Part shown: positions 1 through 5,795 of the stretch, in pieces
Numbering within the stretch: position 1 is the first letter of the stretch
Layout of the letters: each line of letters starts with the position of its first letter
Origin: an uncultured Oscillospiraceae bacterium
GTDB lineage: Bacteria > Bacillota > Clostridia > Oscillospirales > Acutalibacteraceae
DNA: 9,661 nucleotides
NCBI GenBank assembly: GCA_900549155.1
Contig: URNF01000079.1
Span: 1 to 9,661 of the forward strand
Direction of reading: 5' to 3'
Program-made: the position numbers and the translations under genes
The notes under the pieces: generated by a model
What the model was told of the DNA's origin: nothing
The model's database searches: none
The model's input: only the letters and a program-made list of their open reading frames with translations

Positions 1-20
1 TCACCGGTTAACCTTTATCC

Positions 21-49
21 AACCACGCGACTATCGCGTGGTTTTCTTT
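21..49 (+). terminator. Rho-independent terminator of an upstream plus-strand gene
   Basis: A 9-bp stem (21-29 with 35-43, arms AACCACGCG and CGCGTGGTT, extendable by one A-T pair at 30/34) closes a 5-nt loop. It is followed by a T-rich tract ending near 49. This is the normal layout of an intrinsic terminator read on the plus strand. The gene it ends lies left of the window. A TAA at 9-11 is in frame for a possible coding end, but 1-20 is too short to tell whether the upstream gene is a protein or an RNA. Confidence 0.8.
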
Positions 50-56
50 CTACAAG

Positions 57-85
57 AAAAACGGCGTCCAAACGGACGCCGTTTT
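57..85. terminator. Bidirectional intrinsic terminator between the upstream gene and tspO
   Basis: The arms at 58-69 and 74-85 are perfectly complementary over 12 bp (AAAACGGCGTCC and its complement) around a 4-nt loop. The G/C core is flanked by A's on the left and T's on the right, so both strands give a stem followed by a U-run. On the minus strand it begins just past the tspO stop codon (88-90) and would end the lacZ-tspO transcript. On the plus strand it backs up the terminator at 21-49. Confidence 0.9.
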
Positions 86-87
86 GT

Positions 88-567
88 TTATTTGTTCAAA
101 AGATAAACGCCGAGGTTGAGATAGCCCGCAAAGGTCACCCACAAAAGATACGGCAGCTGCAAAAGCCCCGCTGTCTTTTTGATACGGGAAAAGGCGAGGA
201 TGACGACGATGACCGAAAGCCACAAAAGCACCAGCACGACGAAGGCGGCAAGAAAGCCGCGCGCTGCAAAAAAGATGGGCGACCAGAGGAAATTGAGCAG
301 CAGGCTGATGCCGAAAACGACAAAGGCGGCGGTCTTTTGCTTTTTCGGCGCATCGCTTGCCCACACGAGATACAAAGAGACGCCCATCAGCACATACAAA
401 ATGCTCCACACGACCGGGAACACCCAGCCCGGCGGCGAAAGCGGCGGCTGCGTCACCTCGCCGTAGATGTCCATGCTGCCGCCCGTCACCAGTGCCGACA
501 GCCCGCCGACCGCAAGCGGGATGACAAGACTGATGATGAGCTTTTTGATGTCGATCTTCCAAACCAT
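88..567 (-). CDS. tspO: TspO/MBR family integral membrane protein (159 aa)
   Basis: This is a small hydrophobic protein with five predicted membrane segments, roughly residues 9-29, 47-69, 79-100, 104-126 and 134-156, as in the TspO/MBR (tryptophan-rich sensory protein / peripheral benzodiazepine receptor) family. Family landmarks are visible: PPLSPPGWVFPVVW at 41-54, a LYVLMG stretch after it, LNFLWSPIFF at 91-100, and a C-terminal PYLLWVTFAGYLN at 139-151. Bacterial members of known length are about 150-170 aa, so this one is complete. Known members bind porphyrins and have been linked to oxidative and stress signalling, but the physiological role in anaerobes is not settled. I chose the ATG at 565-567 because AGGGG sits 8 nt upstream. 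A longer reading from 639 would add 24 non-hydrophobic residues that overlap the lacZ end. The gene follows lacZ by 50 bp and ends at a strong terminator. A hairpin covers its ribosome binding site. Confidence 0.9.
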   Translation of the reverse strand: MVWKIDIKKLIISLVIPLAVGGLSALVTGGSMDIYGEVTQPPLSPPGWVFPVVWSILYVLMGVSLYLVWASDAPKKQKTAAFVVFGISLLLNFLWSPIFFAARGFLAAFVVLVLLWLSVIVVILAFSRIKKTAGLLQLPYLLWVTFAGYLNLGVYLLNK

Positions 568-572
568 AGAAA

Positions 573-610
573 ACACCCCTTTGCCACAGTGTATGCAGCC
601 AAAGGGGTGT
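573..610 (-). promoter_or_regulatory. Perfect inverted repeat covering the tspO ribosome binding site
   Basis: ACACCCCTTTG at 573-583 is the exact reverse complement of CAAAGGGGTGT at 600-610, with a 16-nt spacer. It lies in the 50-bp gap between the lacZ stop (618-620) and the tspO start. In the minus-strand transcript the 3' arm contains the AGGGG that serves as the tspO Shine-Dalgarno, so folding would hide it. Neither strand has a U-run after the stem, so it does not look like an intrinsic terminator. It could instead be a protein operator or an mRNA 3'-end stabiliser for lacZ. The repeat is seen directly; the function is inferred. Confidence 0.65.
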
Positions 611-617
611 CTATGTA

Positions 618-3443
618 TCAGAGAATGGGGGAGATGCAAAGACGGTAGTCGATGTGCCGTTCCGACAGGCGGTATTGCGGCAAAAGCGCAGGGCCGCAGG
701 AGTGCGAGCCGATGCCCGATACCTTGTAGTCGACGCGCACATGGGTCTTGCCGTCCGCAACAAGCTCGTCAATATGCTCCGCCTTGTGCAGTGCGGCGGT
801 GCTGTATTTGGAGACAGCGCACTCAAACGGTGCTGCCGCCGTGAAACGCAGCTTGCCGATCTCGAAAAGTCGGACGCCGCAGTGGTTGCCTTGTTCCTGC
901 GGACGGACATAGGGCACAAAGCTCCTGTCGACGTCGCTTGTATACAGGCCGACCGCCGCATGGCGGGAAAGGTCGCAATAGCTCTCTTCCGGACCGCAGC
1001 CGAAATAGGTGAAGCTGCGGTTCTCGGGCGGCATGGAAAATTCCAGCCCGAAGCGCGGCAGCCATGTGGGCGCATTTTCGGCGATGCTGCCGTCAAACAC
1101 CATGTTCACCTTGCCGTCCGCATGCACGGTCACTTCCAGCGTGTAGCGGCAATAGGGGCGGCGGGACACACCGGCGAGCGCACCCGTGATGCGGATGACA
1201 CCGTTTGTGCAGGTGCAGTCATAGACCTTGGAAAACGCCTTGTCGAGGTTCTCACCCTGCCAGATATTATAGCTGCCCCAATAGGCTTTCATGTGCGCGT
1301 CGTTGTCGGTCGGGGCGCGCCATGCCGTCCACTGCGGACGGTCGGCAAGCTGTTCGACGCCGTCGATTTTCATGCTGACAAACATGCCGTAGTGCTTCGA
1401 GAAGGTATACAGGAAATGCTCGCCCGCAAAACGCAGAAATTTGCCGTCTTCTGCGGGGGAGATGAGCGGCGCCACCGCGGGGGCAGGCACCGTTTCCGCT
1501 TCAAGCACATGCTGCGTTGCGGCAAGTGTGTGCCCGTTTTTGCGCAGATAGCAGTTGAGATAGGCGCCGAGTGTCGCCTTGAGCGGCGGAATCTGCGGCG
1601 TGACGGTCACCCATGTGTGCGGCGCTGCAGACAGGGAAAGCCGCTCGCTTGCGACGACCTTGCCGTCGATCTCGATGCTGTAGGAAAAGTCATAGGCGGA
1701 AAGATCGGTGAAATCAAAACGGTTATAGACCGACAAAACGCCGTTTTCAAATGTCGTGCGCATCGGCTGATAGGCGGTCTTGACCTCAAGCGAGCCCGCT
1801 TTCAGCGAACGGTCGGCAAACACCATGCCGTCGCAGCAGAAGTTGCCGTCGTTTGTCAGCTCGCTTGCGAAATCGCCGCCGTATTTCTGCACGCCGTCCA
1901 CCGTGACGACGTGATCCGCCCATTCCCAGACGCACCCGCCGATGAGCGCGTCGTGGCGGTCGAAAAGTTCGTTGTAGTCGCAGACATCGCCGGGGCCGTT
2001 GCCCATAGCGTGCGCATATTCGCACAGGAAAAACGGCTTGTCGGCGGTCGCGACAAATTTTTCGATATCGGGGATGCTCCAATACATCTGCGAAATGACA
2101 TCGACATTGCTGTTGTCGCCCTTGCGGGAGGCGTCCTCACAGTGAATGAGTCTGCCGTCCTTTTCGGCGCGCGCCCGCTTGATCATGGCGACGTGGTTGA
2201 CGCCGTGACCGCTCTCGTTGCCGGTCGACCACATGATGATGGCGGGATGGTTGCGGTCGCGCAGGATCGCGCGCTCCATGCGCTCCACGAATTCGTGTTT
2301 CCACTCCGCGCGCTGGCACACCCAGTCGTCGTTTTCCACGTCATAGTTGTAGGTGACGTTGGGGATGCGGCGCACAAAGCCGTGGGTCTCGATGTCGGTC
2401 TCCAGAATGACATAAAACCCCATCTCGTCGCAAAGCTCGAGGAAATACGGCGTCGGGGGATAGTGCGAGGTGCGGATGCAGTTGATGTTCAGCTCCTTCA
2501 TGAGCCGCAGATCCCGCCGCAGCGCGGCATCGTTCTGACACCAGCCGCGGAATTTGTCGGTGTCGTGGTGGTTGACGCCGTGCAGCTTCACCGCAACGCC
2601 GTTTATGAGCAGCGCGTGCGTGTCGGAAATGGCGATGCTGCGAAAACCGGTGCGCACCGAGACGGTCTCGCCGTCCCGCGTCAGCACCGCTGTATACAGT
2701 GCGGGTGTTTCCGCAGTCCAAAGGACGGGGTCATTGACGGTGAAGGAGACGCAGTCGCCTTCCTTTTCGCCGAGCTTTTCGCCGTTTGGCGCAAAAAGGG
2801 CGACGGCGGCGGGCGCGTCGGTTTTGACCGTCACGGTGCTGCCCTCTGCCGTCACATGCACGTCGCGCAGATGCCCGACGGGACGCTGCAGAAGATAGCA
2901 GTCGCGGAAAATGCCGTTATAGCGGAACGCGTCCTGATCTTCAAGATAGCTGCCGCAGCACCATTTGAGCACCGCGACGCGCAGCGTGTTTTCGCCCTCT
3001 CTGACAAACGGTGTGATGTCAAACTCCGCCTGCAGGTGACTGCCCTGTGTGAAGCCGACAAAGCTGCCGTTCACCGAGACAAAGGCGCACGAGGACACGC
3101 CCTCCAGCACAAAATAGACCTTCCCCCACAGGGCGTCAAGCGCAAAGTCCCGCTCATAGACGCCGACGGGGTTGTCGTCGGGGACAAACGGTGCATCGCA
3201 GGGATAGGGGTAGTTGACGTTGGTGTAGTTCGGCTCCTCATACCCCAAAAGCTGCCAGCAGGAGGGGACGGGAACGGTGTCCCACTCTGTGATCTGCTCA
3301 GGCACGTCGATGTCGCGGGCAAAATAGTGAAACCGCCAGTCGCCGTTTAACATCGTGCGGGTCGATATCCCCGACGGGATATAATAGGCGCGCTGCGGCA
3401 AACGGTTTTTCGCGGTTTTTTCGGGATTTTCATAAATACGCAT
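618..3443 (-). CDS. lacZ: Beta-galactosidase, glycoside hydrolase family 2 (941 aa)
   Basis: Hydrolyses terminal beta-D-galactosides such as lactose; no signal peptide, so cytoplasmic. Domains in order: GH2 sugar-binding jelly roll (about 30-190), Ig-like domain (about 195-270), TIM barrel (about 275-560), a linking beta domain, and the C-terminal Bgal small-chain domain (about 670-938). Residues matching E. coli LacZ are visible: the galactose-binding region YTNVNYP (N75) and YLEDQD (167-171), HGVNHHD 288-294, RTSHYPP 324-330, metal ligands E352 and H354 in IETHG, acid/base E410 in GNESGHG, and nucleophile E475 in LCEYAHAMGN. It is somewhat shorter than the E. coli enzyme (about 1023 aa). 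The ATG at 3441-3443 is chosen because GGAGG lies 6 nt upstream; the in-frame ATG at 3521 would add 26 atypical residues and has no such site. Two aromatic substrate-platform residues of E. coli LacZ appear replaced (see findings). The natural substrate may be another beta-galactoside. Confidence 0.95.
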   Translation of the reverse strand: MRIYENPEKTAKNRLPQRAYYIPSGISTRTMLNGDWRFHYFARDIDVPEQITEWDTVPVPSCWQLLGYEEPNYTNVNYPYPCDAPFVPDDNPVGVYERDFALDALWGKVYFVLEGVSSCAFVSVNGSFVGFTQGSHLQAEFDITPFVREGENTLRVAVLKWCCGSYLEDQDAFRYNGIFRDCYLLQRPVGHLRDVHVTAEGSTVTVKTDAPAAVALFAPNGEKLGEKEGDCVSFTVNDPVLWTAETPALYTAVLTRDGETVSVRTGFRSIAISDTHALLINGVAVKLHGVNHHDTDKFRGWCQNDAALRRDLRLMKELNINCIRTSHYPPTPYFLELCDEMGFYVILETDIETHGFVRRIPNVTYNYDVENDDWVCQRAEWKHEFVERMERAILRDRNHPAIIMWSTGNESGHGVNHVAMIKRARAEKDGRLIHCEDASRKGDNSNVDVISQMYWSIPDIEKFVATADKPFFLCEYAHAMGNGPGDVCDYNELFDRHDALIGGCVWEWADHVVTVDGVQKYGGDFASELTNDGNFCCDGMVFADRSLKAGSLEVKTAYQPMRTTFENGVLSVYNRFDFTDLSAYDFSYSIEIDGKVVASERLSLSAAPHTWVTVTPQIPPLKATLGAYLNCYLRKNGHTLAATQHVLEAETVPAPAVAPLISPAEDGKFLRFAGEHFLYTFSKHYGMFVSMKIDGVEQLADRPQWTAWRAPTDNDAHMKAYWGSYNIWQGENLDKAFSKVYDCTCTNGVIRITGALAGVSRRPYCRYTLEVTVHADGKVNMVFDGSIAENAPTWLPRFGLEFSMPPENRSFTYFGCGPEESYCDLSRHAAVGLYTSDVDRSFVPYVRPQEQGNHCGVRLFEIGKLRFTAAAPFECAVSKYSTAALHKAEHIDELVADGKTHVRVDYKVSGIGSHSCGPALLPQYRLSERHIDYRLCISPIL

Positions 3444-3449
3444 ACCAAA

Positions 3450-3454
3450 CCTCC
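3450..3454 (-). promoter_or_regulatory. Shine-Dalgarno site of lacZ, deciding its start
   Basis: The plus strand reads CCTCC here, which is GGAGG on the coding strand, 6 nt before the ATG at 3441-3443. This fixes the start at 3443 rather than at the upstream in-frame ATG (3521). Confidence 0.85.
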
Positions 3455-3480
3455 GAAACGGTATTTTTTCATGCACCCAC

Positions 3481-3509
3481 AGTCTACCACAGTCATTCCT
3501 GTAATGCAA
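3481..3509 (-). promoter_or_regulatory. Candidate sigma-A promoter for lacZ-tspO
   Basis: On the minus strand, TTGCAT (3504-3509) and TAGACT (3481-3486) are separated by exactly 17 bp, with TGG directly before the -10, giving an extended -10. Agreement with consensus is moderate (3/6 and 4/6). The start of transcription would be near 3474, giving a leader of about 30 nt that contains the GGAGG site. I see no clear catabolite-repression (cre) box or repressor operator beside it. Confidence 0.45.
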
Positions 3510-3529
3510 CGAAAAATTCACAGAAACTT

Positions 3530-3558
3530 TTGCATTTTTCTAATAGATGTGTTATAAT
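3530..3558 (+). promoter_or_regulatory. Sigma-A promoter for the ruvC-ruvA-ruvB operon
   Basis: TTGCAT (3530-3535) is followed after 17 bp by a perfect TATAAT (3553-3558), with TGT just before it forming an extended -10. The sequence upstream is A/T-rich. Transcription would start near 3565, about 37 nt before the ruvC ATG. No Firmicute-type LexA box (GAAC-N4-GTTC) is visible around it. It is the only convincing promoter I see for the whole rightward gene run. Confidence 0.8.
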
Positions 3559-3584
3559 GCTAAGGTGTATGTCAGTCTGTGCGC

Positions 3585-3594
3585 GGGGGGGCGG
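3585..3594 (+). promoter_or_regulatory. Unusual G-run ribosome binding site of ruvC
   Basis: Seven consecutive G's (3585-3591) followed by CGG end 7 nt before the ATG at 3602. There is no AGGAGG. A G5 stretch can pair with the CCUCC of 16S rRNA using one G-U wobble, so this is the best available site. It supports the ATG at 3602 over the upstream ATG at 3569, which would lie within a few nucleotides of the predicted transcription start and have no site at all. Confidence 0.55.
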
Positions 3595-3601
3595 TCAAAA
3601 C

Positions 3602-4117
3602 ATGATCATTTTGGGCATCGACCCCGGCTATGCCATCGTCGGCTGGGGGGTCATCCGCTTTGAGCGCGGACGGTTTCTGCCGCTGGATTTCGGCGCGATT
3701 TTGACCGACGCCGACACGCCGTTTTCCAAGCGGCTGCAGGAGATCCACACGCAGCTTTCGACGATTTTAGCACGGCACACGCCGGATGCCGTTTCGGTGG
3801 AAAAGCTGTATTTTCAGAACAATCAGAAAACCGCTATCGCGGTCGCCGAGGCGCGCGGTGTCATCCTGCTTGCGCTCCAACAGGCGGGCGTGCCGGTGTT
3901 TGAATATACGCCGCTGCAGGTGAAAAGCGCCGTGACCGGCTATGGGCAGGCGCACAAGCCGCAGGTGATGGAAATGACGAAACGGCTTCTGCGTTTGAAG
4001 GAAGTGCCGAAGCCCGACGACACCGCCGACGCCCTGGCGATGGCGATCTGCCACGCGCAATACGGCGGCGCGACGGTGAAAAATACGCTGCTTACCATGA
4101 AAGGAAACGGAAAATGA
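3602..4117 (+). CDS. ruvC: Crossover junction endodeoxyribonuclease RuvC (171 aa)
   Basis: Cuts Holliday junctions symmetrically, giving nicked duplexes after RuvAB-driven branch migration; acts as a cytoplasmic dimer with Mg2+. The RNase H-like fold is complete at the usual length (about 160-180 aa). The four acidic catalytic positions are present: D7 in GIDPG, E67 in VEKLYF, and D140 and D143 in DDTADA near the C-terminus. The start at MIILGIDPG matches the family N-terminus exactly; longer in-frame starts add a non-conserved leader. The stop overlaps the ruvA start by 4 nt (ATGA), so translation is probably coupled. The presence of RuvC suggests a Clostridia-like rather than Bacilli host, since Bacilli generally use RecU. 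Confidence 0.97.
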   Translation: MIILGIDPGYAIVGWGVIRFERGRFLPLDFGAILTDADTPFSKRLQEIHTQLSTILARHTPDAVSVEKLYFQNNQKTAIAVAEARGVILLALQQAGVPVFEYTPLQVKSAVTGYGQAHKPQVMEMTKRLLRLKEVPKPDDTADALAMAICHAQYGGATVKNTLLTMKGNGK

Positions 4118-4710
4118 TCTACAGTGTGCGCGGAAAACTGATTCATGCCGATGTAAAACTGGCGGTCGTGGAATGCGGCGGCGTGGGCATGGCATGCCAG
4201 ATCACCGTGAATACGGCGAAAAAGCTGCCCTCGGTCGGCAGCGAGGTGATGCTGTACACCGTTTTGAATGTGCGGGAGGACGCGATGGAGCTGTTCGGCT
4301 TTGCCGACAGAGAGGAGCTCTCCTGCTTTAAGCTGCTCACCACCGTGAGCGGCGTCGGACCGAAGGTCGGGCTGGCGATTTTGTCCGAGCTGACGCCCGA
4401 ACGGGTGGCGCTGTCGGTTGCGGCAGGCGACCACAAGGCGCTGACGAAAGCCGCCGGTGTCGGTCCGAAGCTCGCCCAGCGCATCACGCTGGAGCTGCGG
4501 GACAAATTTGCCGTCCCGACGGGTGCGGTCGACATGCCCTCTGCGGGCGGGCAGCCGTCGGCGGCGGGCAACGCCGCCGAGGCGGTGCGTGCGCTCACCG
4601 TTTTGGGCTTCACCGCGGGCGAAGCCGCCGCAGCCGTCGGCAGGCTTGACGGCAGCGAGCCGGTCGAAAGTCTCGTGCGGCAGGCGCTCAAGGCGCTTGC
4701 GAACCGCTGA
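4114..4710 (+). CDS. ruvA: Holliday junction branch migration protein RuvA (198 aa)
   Basis: Binds four-way DNA junctions as a tetramer and loads the RuvB motor onto opposite arms. Domain I is an OB fold (about 1-63) with the acidic pin residues E55 and D56 in VREDAMELFGF, at the same positions as in E. coli RuvA. Domain II carries two helix-hairpin-helix motifs, VSGVGPKVGLAIL (78-90) and AAGVGPKLAQRI (113-124). A flexible Ala/Pro/Gly linker (about 133-154) leads to domain III (155-198, ALTVLGFTAGEA), which contacts RuvB. The length is normal. AAGGAAA at 4101-4107 serves as ribosome binding site, and the ATG lies inside the ruvC stop. The gap to ruvB is 24 bp. Confidence 0.97.
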   Translation: MIYSVRGKLIHADVKLAVVECGGVGMACQITVNTAKKLPSVGSEVMLYTVLNVREDAMELFGFADREELSCFKLLTTVSGVGPKVGLAILSELTPERVALSVAAGDHKALTKAAGVGPKLAQRITLELRDKFAVPTGAVDMPSAGGQPSAAGNAAEAVRALTVLGFTAGEAAAAVGRLDGSEPVESLVRQALKALANR

Positions 4711-4734
4711 ATACGCTGAGAAAGGAAAGCCGCG

Positions 4735-5793
4735 ATGCAAGAGGAGATGGATTTTGAAAACCGCATGGTGTCGGCGGAATATCTGCCGGAGGACGACGGC
4801 GACAACCCGCTGCGCCCCCGCACCCTGCAGGAATACATAGGGCAGGAAAAGGTCAAGGAAAACCTTTCTGTTTATATCGACGCCGCCAAAATGCGGCAGG
4901 AGGCGCTTGACCACGTGCTGCTCTACGGCCCGCCCGGACTCGGCAAGACGACGCTTGCGGGCATCATTGCCAACGAGCTCGGCGTCAATCTGCGCATCAC
5001 CTCCGGTCCTGCGCTGGAGCGTCCGGGGGATCTCGCCGCATTGCTCACCAACATGGAGGAGGGCGATGTGCTGTTCATCGACGAGATCCACCGCATGCCC
5101 CGCACTGTGGAGGAAATTCTGTATCCCGCGATGGAGGATTTTTCCATCGACATCATCAACGGCAAGGGACAGGGCGCCATGTCCATCCACCTGCCGCTGC
5201 AGCATTTCACCCTGATCGGCGCGACGACGCGTGCGGGACAGCTGTCTGCGCCGCTGCGCGATCGCTTTGGCGTGATCCTGCGGCTCGAATTGTATTCGCC
5301 CGAGCAGCTGGCGCAGATCGTCAGCCGCAGCGCGAAGATCCTCGATACCGCCTGCTTGCCGGAGGGCGCTTTGGAGATTGCCTCGCGCAGCCGCGGCACG
5401 CCGCGTATCGCCAACCGCATGCTAAAGCGCGTGCGCGATTTTGCGCAGGTGATGAGCGGCGGCGTCATCGACGCCGAGACGGCGGGAAAAGCGCTTGACC
5501 GCATGGAGGTGGACGCGCTGGGACTGGACCGCGTCGACCGCAACATGCTCGAAGCGATGATCCGCTATTATAACGGCGGCCCCGTCGGATTGGACACGGT
5601 GGCGGCGGTGATCGGCGAGGAAGCGGTCACGATCGAGGATGTCTATGAGCCGTATCTGATGCAGATTGGTTTTTTGAGCCGTACCCCGCGCGGACGGGTC
5701 GTGCTGCCCGCCGCTTATGCCCATTTGGGAATACCGTATCCCGGCTTGCCGGAAACGATGCAGCAAATGACATTTGACAATGAGGAGAAATGA
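4735..5793 (+). CDS. ruvB: Holliday junction branch migration ATPase RuvB (352 aa)
   Basis: Hexameric AAA+ motor that pulls DNA through the RuvA-bound junction using ATP. Visible motifs: Walker A GPPGLGKT (65-72), Walker B VLFIDEIH (112-119), sensor 1 GATTRAG (162-168), the arginine-finger region PLRDRFG (173-179), and sensor 2 GTPRIANR (221-228). The C-terminal winged helix follows, with GGPVGLDT (281-288) and YEPYLMQIGFLSRTPRGR (304-321). The family's LYPAMEDF after Walker B is intact. The length is typical (330-355 aa). AAAGGAAAG at 4721-4729 is the ribosome binding site for the ATG at 4735; an internal ATG at 4747 is less well placed. The last codons overlap the translation initiation region of glmM. 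Confidence 0.97.
   Translation: MQEEMDFENRMVSAEYLPEDDGDNPLRPRTLQEYIGQEKVKENLSVYIDAAKMRQEALDHVLLYGPPGLGKTTLAGIIANELGVNLRITSGPALERPGDLAALLTNMEEGDVLFIDEIHRMPRTVEEILYPAMEDFSIDIINGKGQGAMSIHLPLQHFTLIGATTRAGQLSAPLRDRFGVILRLELYSPEQLAQIVSRSAKILDTACLPEGALEIASRSRGTPRIANRMLKRVRDFAQVMSGGVIDAETAGKALDRMEVDALGLDRVDRNMLEAMIRYYNGGPVGLDTVAAVIGEEAVTIEDVYEPYLMQIGFLSRTPRGRVVLPAAYAHLGIPYPGLPETMQQMTFDNEEK
5782..5787 (+). promoter_or_regulatory. Shine-Dalgarno site of glmM inside the ruvB end
   Basis: GAGGAG lies 8 nt before the ATG at 5796 but only 2 nt before the in-frame ATG at 5790. Spacing therefore favours 5796. The site is within the last ruvB codons, which implies translational coupling. Confidence 0.7.
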
Positions 5794-5795
5794 GA

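Noticed and set aside
1..20. End of an upstream gene, perhaps a protein stop at 9-11 or a tRNA 3' end
   Set aside because: Twenty bases before a terminator are not enough to identify either. Only the terminator is supported.
573..610. Inverted repeat read as an intrinsic terminator after lacZ
   Set aside because: No run of U's follows the stem on either strand, and the tspO start codon follows within a few bases. A role at the tspO ribosome binding site or as an operator fits better.
654..3350. 898-codon open reading frame on the plus strand, antisense to lacZ
   Set aside because: It is an opposite-strand shadow of a real, motif-complete GH2 gene in GC-rich DNA, where strong third-position G/C bias removes stops. 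Its translation is rich in Ala, Val, Arg and His without any recognisable domain, and no ribosome binding site marks its start.
3395..3415. Possible catabolite-repression (cre) site near the lacZ start (GGCAAACGGTTTTT)
   Set aside because: The core resembles the consensus but both ends mismatch, and it lies inside the lacZ coding region in an otherwise explained codon stretch. Too weak to list.
3559..3601. Riboswitch or T-box leader before ruvC
   Set aside because: The predicted leader is only about 37 nt, with no stable structure or conserved box visible.
3940..5205. 421-codon open reading frame on the minus strand across ruvC, ruvA and ruvB
   Set aside because: It is antisense to three well-supported genes, crosses their boundaries, and has a His/Arg/Gln-rich composition typical of shadow frames.
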